A stretch of DNA of 64,000 nt from Cornus controversa (Eukaryota > Streptophyta > Magnoliopsida > Cornales > Cornaceae). This document shows positions 36,941-47,597 of the stretch, one piece after another. Position 1 is the stretch's first letter. The number at the start of each line of letters is the position of its first letter. The stretch covers positions 12,558,146-12,622,145 of the forward strand of contig CM048852.1 of NCBI GenBank assembly GCA_026545225.1, written 5' to 3'. The notes under the pieces were generated by a model. That model worked only from the letters and a program-made list of their open reading frames with translations, was not told the DNA's origin and ran no database searches. Both the position numbers and the translations under genes were made by a program.

Positions 36941-39068
36941 GGTCGAATTTGGAACAAAGCACCATACGGTTCTGATCATTCATGAGTGCAGAAAGGACGT
37001 CGTCACGGTCGAATTTGGCATAAAGCAACGTATAATTCTAAGTATGGCACGATTTCACTTGGATTGGGACTTTTCGAATCAAAACAAGTCAAACGAAACA
37101 AGTTTGAAATCGTTGTTGTGATTCTCTATTCTTCTGCACAGCCAGACGGTCAATTCTAGCACAAAGCAACATACTGTTGTGGTCATGCCTGATTTTTGCA
37201 AGGAATTGTTCTTTTCGACTCAGAACAACTCAAACAAACTTGGATGAAGATCGGATCGACATACTCGTCGTTTCTTTGGGACGTTTTAATGGCTTAATTT
37301 CAAAATAAGCAACGTACGATTCGTAGTATGCCAGGACTTCTCCTGGAATGTGGTTTTCGAATCAAAATAACTCAAGGGAAACAAGTTTAAAATGTTGGTA
37401 GCTTGCTAATTGTTTCTTTTAGATGTCCAAAAGGTCGAATTTGGAACAAAGCACCATACGGTTGTGATGAAGATCGGATTGACTTGTTCGTCATTTCTTT
37501 TGAAGGCTTTGATGGTCTGATTTGGAAAAAAGCAACGTACGATTCTGATTATGGCACGACTTCTCAAGGAATAGGGTTTTTGAATTAGAACAACTAAAAC
37601 TAAACTTGTTTAAAATCTTCGATAGCTTGCTAATTGTTTCTTTTACTTGTCCAGATGGTCGAATTTGGCACAAAGCACCATACGGTTGTGATCATTCATG
37701 AGTGCAGCAAGGACGTCGTCACGGTCGAATTTGGCATAAAGCAACATATAATTCTAAGTCTGGCACAATTTCACTTGGATTGGGACTTTTCGAATCAAAA
37801 CAAGTCAAACGAAACAAGTTCGAAATCGTTGTTGTGATTCTCTATTCTTCTGCACAGCCAGACGGTCAATTCTAGCACAAAGCAACATACTGTTGTGGTC
37901 ATCCCTGATTTTTGCAAGGAATTGTTCTTTTCGACTCAGAACAACTCAAACAAACTAGGATGAAGATCGGATCGACATACTCGTCGTTTCTTTGGGAGGC
38001 TTTGATGGTTTAATTTCAAAATAAGCAACGTACGATTCTTATTATGCCAAGACTTCTCCTGGAATGTGATTTTCAAATCAAAACAACTCAAAGGAAACAA
38101 GTTTAAAATGGTTGGTTGCTTGCTAATTGTTTCCTTTAGATGTCCAAACGGTCGAATTTGGAACAAAGCACCATACAGTCGTGATGAAGATCGGATTGAC
38201 TTGTTCGTCATTTCTTTTGGATGCTCTAATGGTTTAATTTGGAAAAAAGCTACGTACGATTCTGATTATGGCACGACTTCTCAAGGAATAGGGTTTTTGA
38301 ATTAGAACAACTCAAACTAAACTTGTTTAAAATCTTCGATAGCTTGCTAATTGTTTCTTTTACTTGTCCAGATGGTCGAATTTGGCACAAAGCACCATAC
38401 GGTTGTGATCATTCATGAGTGCAGCAAGGACGTCGTCACGGTCGAATTTGGCATAAAGCAACATATAATTCTAAGTATGGCACAATTTCACTTGGATTGG
38501 GACTTTTCGAATCAAAACAAGTCAAACGAAACAAGTTCGAAATCGTTGTTGTGATTCTCTATTCTTCTGCACAGCCAGACGGTCAATTCTAGCACAACGC
38601 AACATACTGTTGTGGTCATCCCTGATTTTTGCAAGGAATTGTTCTTTTCGACTCAGAACAACTCAAACAAACTAGGATGAAGATCGGATCGACATACTCG
38701 TCGTTTCTTTGGGAGGCTTTGATGGTTTAATTTCAAAATAAGCAACGTACGATTCTTATTATGCCAAGACTTCTCCTGGAATGTGATTTTCAAATCAAAA
38801 CAACTCAAAGGAAACAAGTTTAAAATGGTTGGTTGCTTGCTAATTGTTTCCTTTAGATGTCCAAACGGTCGAATTTGGAACAAAGCACCATACGGTTGTG
38901 ATGAAGATCGGATTGACTGTTTCGTCATTTCTTTTGGATGCTTTGATGGTCTAATTTGGAAAAAAGCAACGCACGATTCTGATTATGGCACGACTTCTCA
39001 AGGAATAGGGTTTTTGAATTAGAATAACTCAAACTAAACTTGTTTAAAATCTTCGATAGCTTGCTAAT
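36941..39068 (+). repeat. Satellite: gamma-beta-beta run to Cassandra 3
   Basis: Monomers start at 36941 (gamma), 37657 (beta) and 38374 (beta, interrupted at 39069). The 15028-bp match with the 22-kb region ends near 37100 inside the first monomer (GTTTGAAATC here against GTTCGAAATC at 22078). The last monomer has AACGCACGATTC, shared only with the monomer at 41219. Confidence 0.85.
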
Positions 39069-39125
39069 TGTAACGCCCCACCCTATCCAGACACAATATT
39101 GTCCGCTTTTGATTCCCCCGGACCA

Positions 39126-39199
39126 GAGACTTCCCAGGGGGTCACCCATCCTGGTTCTACTCCCAGCTAAGCACGCTTAACTGTGGAGTTCTGGTGGGT
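39126..39199 (-). ncRNA. 5S rRNA-derived domain, Cassandra 3 left LTR
   Basis: A-box and C-box as in copy 1. The G-to-A change of CTTTTGATTCC lies just outside this domain. Confidence 0.82.
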
Positions 39200-39504
39200 T
39201 CACAACCATCACGGCTTTAAAACGCGTTGTGTCATAGAAGGGTGATAATCATACATATAATACTTCCCCATTCCTAGCCAGGCGCTGTGGGATTGAGCAC
39301 CCTGTAGCCTGCCAGTGTGGTAGCTCGCCCAGTGTCTCGCACCCGCCCACATCACACCCGCCCACAAGGGTCACCACAATCCACCCCCATAGGAGGCCCG
39401 ACGTCCCCATCGGCACACTTCCGGCTGGGTCAGGCTCTGATACCATTTGTAACGCCCCACCCTATCCAGACACAATATTGTCCGCTTTGGGTTCCCCCGG
39501 ACCA

Positions 39505-39578
39505 GAGACTTCCCAGGGGGTCACCCATCCTGGTACTACTCCCAGCTAACCACGCTTAACTGTGGAGTTCTGGTGGGT
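39505..39578 (-). ncRNA. 5S rRNA-derived domain, Cassandra 3 right LTR
   Basis: Same as the right-LTR domain of copy 1, with the altered A-box GCGTGG. Confidence 0.82.
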
Positions 39579-39757
39579 TCACAACCATCACGGCTTTAAA
39601 ACGCGTTGTGTCATAGAAGGGTGATAATCATACATATAATACTTCCCCATTCCTACCCAGACGATGTGGGATTGAGCACCCTGTAGCCTGCCAGTGTGGT
39701 AGCTCGCCCAGTGTCTCGCACCCGCCCACATCACACCCGCCCACAAGGGTCACCACA

Positions 39758-41913
39758 CTAATTGTTTCTTTTACTTGTCCAGATGGTCGAATTTGGAACA
39801 AAGCACCATACGGTTGTGATCATTCATGAGTGCAGCAACAACGTCGTCACGGTCGAATTTGGCATAAAGCAACGTATAATTCTAAGTATGGCACGCGTTC
39901 ACTTGGATTGGGACTTTTCGAATCAAAACAAGTCAAACGAAACATGTTCAAAATCGTTGTTGTGATTCTCTATTCTTCTCCACATCCAGACGGTCAATTC
40001 TAGCACAAAGCAACATACTATTGTGGTCATGCCTGATTTTTGCAAGGAATTGTTCTTTTCGACTCAGAACAACTCAAACACACTTGGATGAAGATCGGAT
40101 CGACATACTCGTCGTTTCTTTGGGAGGCTTTGATGGTTTAATTTCAAAATAAGCAACGTACGATTCGTATTATGCCAGGACTTCTCCTGGAATGTGGTTT
40201 TCAAATCAAAACAACTCAAAGGAAACAAGTTTAAAATGGTTGGTAGCTTGCTAATTGTTTCCTTTAGATGTCCAAACGGTCGAATTTGGAACAAAGCACC
40301 ATACGGTCGTGATGAAGATCGGATTGACTTGTTCGTCATTTCTTTTGGATGCTCTAATGGTCTAATTTGGAAAAAAGCTACGTACGATTCTGATTATGGC
40401 ACGACTTCTCAAGGAATAGGGTTTTTGAATTAGAACAACTCAAACTAAACTTGTTTAAAATCTTCGATAGCTTGCTAATTGTTTCTTTTACTTGTCTAGA
40501 TGGTCGAATTTGGCACAAAGCACCATACGGTTCTGATCATTCATGAGTGCAGAAAGGACGTCGTCACGGTCGAATTTGGCATAAAGCAACGTATAATTCT
40601 AAGTATGGCACGATTTCACTTGGATTGGGACTTTTCGAATCAAAACAAGTCAAACGAAACAAGTTCGAAATCGTTGTTGTGATTCTCTATTCTTCTGCAC
40701 ATCCAGACGGTCAATTCTAGCACAAAGCAACATACTGTTGTGGTCATGCCTGATTTTTGCAAGGAATTGTTCTTTTCGACTCAGAACAACTCAAACAAAC
40801 TTGGATGAAGATCGGATCGACATACTCGTCGTTTCTTTGGGAGGCTTTGATGGTTTAATTTCAAAATAAGCAACGTACGATTCTTATTATGCCAAGACTT
40901 CTCCTGGAATGTGATTTTCAAATCAAAACAACTCAAAGGAAACAAGTTTAAAATGGTTGGTTGCTTGCTAATTGTTTCCTTTAGATGTCCAAACGGTCGA
41001 ATTTGGAACAAAGCACCATACAGTCGTGATGAAGATCGGATTGACTTGTTCGTCATTTCTTTTGGATGCTCTAATGGTTTAATTTGGAAAAAAGCTACGT
41101 ACGATTCTGATTATGGCACGACTTCTCAAGGAATAGGGTTTTTGAATTAGAACAACTCAAACTAAACTTGTTTAAAATCTTCGATAGCTTGCTAATTGTT
41201 TCTTTTACTTGTCCAGATGGTCGAATTTGGCACAAAGCACCATACGGTTGTGATCATTCATGAGTGCAGCAAGGACGTCGTCACGGTCGAATTTGGCATA
41301 AAGCAACATATAATTCTAAGTATGGCACAATTTCACTTGGATTGGGACTTTTCGAATCAAAACAAGTCAAACGAAACAAGTTCGAAATCGTTGTTGTGAT
41401 TCTCTATTTTTCTGCACAGCCAGACGGTCAATTCTAGCACAAAGCAACATACTGTTGTGGTCATCCCTGATTTTTGCAAGGAATTGTTCTTTTCGACTCA
41501 GAACAACTCAAACAAACTAGGATGAAGATCGGATCGACATACTCGTCGTTTCTTTGGGAGGCTTTGATGGTTTAATTTCAAAATAAGCAACGTACGATTC
41601 TTATTATGCCAAGACTTCTCCTGGAATGTGATTTTCAAATCAAAACAACTCAAAGGAAACAAGTTTAAAATGGTTGGTTGCTTGCTAATTGTTTCCTTTA
41701 GATGTCCAAACGGTCGAATTTGGAACAAAGCACCATACGGTTGTGATGAAGATCGGATTGACTGTTTCGTCATTTCTTTTGGATGCTTTGATGGTCTAAT
41801 TTGGAAAAAAGCAACGCACGATTCTGATTATGGCACGACTTCTCAAGGAATAGGGTTTTTGAATTAGAACAACTCAAACTAAACTTGTTTAAAATCTTCG
41901 ATAGCTTGCTAAT
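39758..41913 (+). repeat. Satellite: alpha-beta-beta between Cassandra 3 and 4
   Basis: Monomers start at 39785 (alpha), 40502 (beta) and 41219 (beta, interrupted at 41914). With Cassandra this forms a 2845-bp unit. The alpha monomer keeps GTGGTTTTCAAATC, which distinguishes copies 3, 4 and 5 from the GTGGTTTCCAAATC lineage. Confidence 0.87.
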
Positions 41914-41970
41914 TGTAACGCCCCATCCTATCCAGACACAATATTGTCCGCTTTTGATTCCCCCGGACCA

Positions 41971-42044
41971 GAGACTTCCCAGGGGGTCACCCATCCTGGT
42001 TCTACTCCCAGCTAAGCACGCTTAACTGTGGAGTTCTGGTGGGT
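41971..42044 (-). ncRNA. 5S rRNA-derived domain, Cassandra 4 left LTR
   Basis: Promoter boxes unchanged from the other left LTRs. Confidence 0.82.
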
Positions 42045-42349
42045 TCACAACCATCACGGCTTTAAAACGCGTTGTGTCATAGAAGGGTGATAATCATACA
42101 TATAATACTTCCCCATTCCTAGCCAGGCGCTGTGGGATTGAGCACCCTGTAGCCTGCCAGTGTGGTAGCTCGCCCAGTGTCTCGCACCCGCCCACATCAC
42201 ACCCGCCCACAAGGGTCACCACAATCCACCCCCATAGGAGGCCCGACGTCCCCATCGGCACACTTCCGGCTGGGTCAGGCTCTGATACCATTTGTAACGC
42301 CCCACCCTATCCAGACACAATATTGTCCGCTTTGGGTTCCCCCGGACCA

Positions 42350-42423
42350 GAGACTTCCCAAGGGGTCACCCATCCTGGTACTACTCCCAGCTAACCACGC
42401 TTAACTGTGGAGTTCTGGTGGGT
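42350..42423 (-). ncRNA. 5S rRNA-derived domain, Cassandra 4 right LTR
   Basis: It has the altered A-box and one further change beside the C-box (CCCTTGGGAAG instead of CCCCTGGGAAG on the minus strand). Confidence 0.8.
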
Positions 42424-42602
42424 TCACAACCATCACGGCTTTAAAACGCGTTGTGTCATAGAAGGGTGATAATCATACATATAATACTTCCCCATTCCTA
42501 CCCAGACGATGTGGGATTGAGCACCCTGTAGCCTGCCAGTGTGGTAGCTCGCCCAGTGTCTCGCACCCGCCCACATCACACCCGCCCACAAGGGTCACCA
42601 CA

Positions 42603-45600
42603 CTAATTGTTTCTTTTACTTGTCCAGATGGTCGAATTTGGAACAAAGCACCATACGGTTGTGATCATTCATGAGTGCAGCAACAACGTCGTCACGGTCG
42701 AATTTGGCATAAAGCAACGTATAATTCTAAGTATGGCACGCGTTCACTTGGATTGGGACTTTTCGAATCAAAACAAGTCAAACGAAACATGTTCAAAATC
42801 GTTGTTGTGATTCTCTATTCTTCTCCACATCCAGACGGTCAATTCTAGCACAAAGCAACATACTATTGTGGTCATGCCTGATTTTTGCAAGGAATTGTTC
42901 TTTTCGACTCAGAACAACTCAAACACACTTGGATGAAGATCGGATCGACATACTCGTCGTTTCTTTGGGAGGCTTTGATGGTTTAATTTCAAAATAAGCA
43001 ACGTACGATTCGTATTATGCCAGGACTTCTCCTGGAATGTGGTTTTCAAATCAAAACAACTCAAAGGAAACAAGTTTAAAATGGTTGGTAGCTTGCTAAT
43101 TGTTTCCTTTAGATGTCCAAACGGTCGAATTTGGAACAAAGCACCATACGGTCGTGATGAAGATCGGATTGACTTGTTCGTCATTTCTTTTGGATGCTCT
43201 AATGGTCTAATTTGGAAAAAAGCTACGTACGATTCTGATTATGGCACGACTTCTCAAGGAATAGGGTTTTTGAATTAGAACAACTCAAACTAAACTTGTT
43301 TAAAATCTTCGATAGCTTGCTAATTGTGTCTTTTACTTGTCCAGATGGTCGAATTTGGCACAAAGCACCATACGGTTCTGATCATTCATGAGTGCAGAAA
43401 GGACGTCGTCACGGTCGAATTTGGCATAAAGCAACGTATAATTCTAAGTATGGCACGATTTCACTTGGATTGGGACTTTTCGAATCAAAACAAGTCAAAC
43501 GAAACAAGTTCGAAATCGTTGTTGTGATTCTCTATTCTTCTGCACATCCAGACGGTCAATTCTAGCACAAAGCAACATACTGTTGTGGTCATGCCTGATT
43601 TTTGCAAGGAATTGTTCTTTTCGACTCAGAACAACTCAAACAAACTTGGATGAAGATCGGATCGACATACTCGTCGTTTCTTTGGGAGGCTTTGATGGTT
43701 TAATTTCAAAATAAGCAACGTACGATTCGTATTATGCCAGGACTTCTCCTGGAATGTGGTTTTCAAATCAAAACAACTCAAAGGAAACAAGTTTAAAATG
43801 GTTGGTAGCTTGCTAATTGTTTCCTTTAGATGTCCAAACGGTCGAATTTGGAACAAAGCACCATACGGTTGTGATGAAGATCGGATTGACTTGTTCGTCA
43901 TTTCTTTTGGACGCTTTGATGGTCTGATTTGGAAAAAAGCAACGTACGATTCTGATTATGGCACGACTTCTCAAGGAATAGGGTTTTTGAATTAGAACAA
44001 CTAAAACTAAACTTGTTTAAAATCTTCGATAGCTTGCTAATTGTTTCTTTTACTTGTCCAGATGGTCGAATTTGGCACAAAGCACCATACGGTTGTGATC
44101 ATTCATGAGTGCAGCAAGGACGTCGTCACGGTCGAATTTGGCATAAAGCAACATATAATTCTAAGTATGGCACAATTTCACTTGGATTGGGACTTTTCGA
44201 ATCAAAACAAGTCAAACGAAACAAGTTCGAAATCGTTGTTGTGATTCTCTATTCTTCTGCACAGCCAGACGGTCAATTCTAGCACAAAGCATCATACTGT
44301 TGTGGTCATCCCTGATTTTTGCAAGGAATTGTTCTTTTCGACTCAGAACAACTCAAACAAACCTAGATGAAGATCGGATCGACATACTCGTCGTTTCTTT
44401 GGGAGGCTTTGATGGTTTAATTTCAAAATAAGCAACGTACGATTCTTATTATGCCAAGACTTCTCCTGGAATGTGATTTTCAAATCAAAACAACTCAAAG
44501 GAAACAAGTTTAAAATGGTTGGTAGCTTGCTAATTGTTTCCTTTAGATGTCCAAACGGTCGAATTTGGAACAAAGCACCATACAGTCGTGATGAAGATCG
44601 GATTGACTTGTTCGTCATTTCTTTTGGATGCTCTAATGGTCTAATTTGGAAAAAAGCTACGTACGATTCTGATTATGGCACGACTTCTCAAGGAATAGGG
44701 TTTTTGAATTAGAACAACTCAAACTAAACTTGTTTAAAATCTTCGATAGCTTGCTAATTGTTTCTTTTACTTGTCCAGATGGTCGAATTTGGAACAAAGC
44801 ACCATACGGTTCTGATCATTCATGAGTGCAGAAAGGACGTCGTCACGGTCGAATTTGGCATAAAGCAACGTATAATTCTAAGTATGGCACGATTTCACTT
44901 GGATTGGGACTTTTCGAATCAAAACAAGTCAAACGAAACAAGTTCGAAATCGTTGTTGTGATTCTCTATTCTTCTGCACATCCAGACGGTCAACTCTAGC
45001 ACAAAGCAACACACTGTTGTGGTCATGCCTGATTTTTGCAAGGAATTATTCTTTTCGACTCAGAACAACTCAAACAAACTTGGATGAAGATCGGATCGAC
45101 ATACTCGTCGTTTCTTTGGGAGGCTTTGATGGTTTAATTTCAAAATAAGCAACGTACGATTCGTATTATGCCAGGACTTCTCCTGGAATGTGGTTTTCAA
45201 ATCAAAACAACTCAAAGGAAACAAGTTTAAAATGGTTGGTAGCTTGCTAATTGTTTCCTTTAGATGTCCAAACGGTCGAATTTTGAACAAAGCACCATAC
45301 GGTCGTGATGAAGATCGGATTGACTTGTTCGTCATTTCTTTTGGATGCTCTAATGGTCTAATTTGGAAAAAAGCTACGTACGATTCTGATTATGGCACGA
45401 CTTCTCAAGGAATAGGGTTTTTGAATTAGAACAACTCAAACTAAACTTGTTTAAAATCTTCGATAGCTTGCTAATTGTTTCTTTTACTTGTCCAGATGGT
45501 CGAATTTGGCACAAAGCACCATACGGTTCTGATCATTCATGAGTGCAGAAAGGACGTCGTCACGGTCGAATTTGGCATAAAGCAACGTATAATTCTAAGT

Positions 45601-46908
45601 ATGGCACGATTTCACTTGGATTGGGACTTTTCGAATCAAAACAAGTCAAACGAAACAAGTTTGAAATCGTTGTTGTGATTCTCTATTCTTCTGCACAGCC
45701 AGACGGTCAATTCTAGCACAAAGCAACATACTGTTGTGGTCATGCCTGATTTTTGCAAGGAATTGTTCTTTTCGACTCAGAACAACTCAAACAAACTTGG
45801 ATGAAGATCAGATCGACATACTCATCGTTTCTTTGGGACGTTTTAATGGCTTAATTTCAAAATAAGCAACGTACGATTCGTAGTATGCCAGGACTTCTCC
45901 TGGAATGTGGTTTTCGAATCAAAATAACTCAAGGGAAACAAGTTTAAAATGTTGGTAGCTTGCTAATTGTTTCTTTTAGATGTCCAAAAGGTCGAATTTG
46001 GAACAAAGCACCATACGGTTGTGATGAAGATCGGATTGACTTGTTCGTCATTTCTTTTGGACGCTTTGATGGTCTGATTTGGAAAAAAGCAACGTACGAT
46101 TCTGATTATGGCACGACTTCTCAAGGAATAGGGTTTTTGAATTAGAACAACTAAAACTAAACTTGTTTAAAATCTTCGATAGCTTGCTAATTGTTTCTTT
46201 TACTTGTCCAGATGGTCGAATTTGGCACAAAGCACCATACGGTTGTGATCATTCATGAGTGCAGCAAGGACGTCGTCACGGTCGAATTTGGCATAAAGCA
46301 ACATATAATTCTAAGTATGGCACAATTTCACTTGGATTGGGACTTTTCGAATCAAAACAAGTCAAACGAAACAAGTTCGAAATCGTTGTTGTGATTCTCT
46401 ATTCTTCTGCACAGCCAGACGGTCAATTCTAGCACAAAGCAACATACTGTTGTGGTCATCCCTGATTTTTGCAAGGAATTGTTCTTTTCGACTCAGAACA
46501 ACTCAAACAAACTAGGATGAAGATCGGATCGACATACTCGTCGTTTCTTTGGGAGGCTTTGATGGTTTAATTTCAAAATAAGCAACGTACGATTCTTATT
46601 ATGCCAAGACTTCTCCTGGAATGTGATTTTCAAATCAAAACAACTCAAAGGAAACAAGTTTAAAATGGTTGGTTGCTTGCTAATTGTTTCCTTTAGATGT
46701 CCAAACGGTCGAATTTGGAACAAAGCACCATACGGTTGTGATGAAGATCGGATTGACTGTTTCGTCATTTCTTTTGGATGCTTTGATGGTCTAATTTGGA
46801 AAAAAGCAACGTACGATTCTGATTATGGCACGACTTCTCAAGGAATAGGGTTTTTGAATTAGAACAACTCAAACTAAACTTGTTTAAAATCTTCGATAGC
46901 TTGCTAAT
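42603..46908 (+). repeat. Satellite: six monomers between Cassandra 4 and 5
   Basis: Monomers start at 42630 (alpha), 43347 (alpha-gamma hybrid), 44064 (beta), 44781 (alpha), 45498 (gamma) and 46214 (beta, interrupted at 46909). The monomer at 43347 is alpha through subunit 4 (AAAATGGTTGG) but gamma-like in subunits 5 and 6 (GGTTGTGATG, GGACGCTTTGATGG, GGTCTGATTTGG), a recombinant. Confidence 0.85.
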
Positions 46909-46965
46909 TGTAACGCCCCACCCTATCCAGACACAATATTGTCCGCTTTTGGTTCCCCCGGACCA

Positions 46966-47039
46966 GAGACTTCCCAGGGGGTCACCCATCCTGGTTCTAC
47001 TCCCAGCTAAGCACGCTTAACTGTGGAGTTCTGGTGGGT
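46966..47039 (-). ncRNA. 5S rRNA-derived domain, Cassandra 5 left LTR
   Basis: Identical by eye to the left-LTR domain of copy 1. Confidence 0.82.
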
Positions 47040-47344
47040 TCACAACCATCACGGCTTTAAAACGCGTTGTGTCATAGAAGGGTGATAATCATACATATAA
47101 TACTTCCCCATTCCTAGCCAGGCGATGTGGGATTGAGCACCCTGTAGCCTGCCAGTGTGGTAGCTCGCCCAGTGTCTCGCACCCGCCCACATCACACCCG
47201 CCCACAAGGGTCACCACAATCCACCCCCATAGGAGGCCCGACGTCCCCATCGGCACACTTCCGGCTGGGTCAGGCTCTGATACCATTTGTAACGCCCCAC
47301 CCTATCCAGACACAATATTGTCCGCTTTGGGTTCCCCCGGACCA

Positions 47345-47418
47345 GAGACTTCCCAGGGGGTCACCCATCCTGGTACTACTCCCAGCTAACCACGCTTAAC
47401 TGTGGAGTTCTGGTGGGT
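47345..47418 (-). ncRNA. 5S rRNA-derived domain, Cassandra 5 right LTR
   Basis: Identical by eye to the right-LTR domain of copy 1, including the GCGTGG A-box. Confidence 0.82.
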
Positions 47419-47597
47419 TCACAACCATCACGGCTTTAAAACGCGTTGTGTCATAGAAGGGTGATAATCATACATATAATACTTCCCCATTCCTACCCAG
47501 ACGATGTGGGATTGAGCACCCTGTAGCCTGCCAGTGTGGTAGCTCGCCCAGTGTCTCGCACCCGCCCACATCACACCCGCCCACAAGGGTCACCACA

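Larger units (their letters stand above)
39069..39757 (-). mobile_element. Cassandra-type TRIM retrotransposon, copy 3 (complete)
   Basis: LTRs at 39069-39378 and 39448-39757, primer binding site at 39433-39445, CTAAT duplications at 39064-39068 and 39758-39762. It shares two derived bases only with copy 4: CTTTTGATTCCC and CCAGGCGCTGTG in the left LTR. Copies 3 and 4 are therefore sisters produced by the 2845-bp duplication. Confidence 0.95.
41914..42602 (-). mobile_element. Cassandra-type TRIM retrotransposon, copy 4 (complete)
   Basis: LTRs at 41914-42223 and 42293-42602, primer binding site at 42278-42290, CTAAT duplications at 41909-41913 and 42603-42607. It is sister to copy 3. Private changes are GCCCCATCCTATCC in the left LTR and TTCCCAAGGGG in the right LTR. 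Confidence 0.95.
46909..47597 (-). mobile_element. Cassandra-type TRIM retrotransposon, copy 5 (complete)
   Basis: LTRs at 46909-47218 and 47288-47597, primer binding site at 47273-47285, CTAAT duplications at 46904-46908 and 47598-47602. By eye I see no difference from copy 1, although the two are 28.6 kb apart and followed by a different monomer subtype. This points to exchange or conversion between distant copies. Confidence 0.95.
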
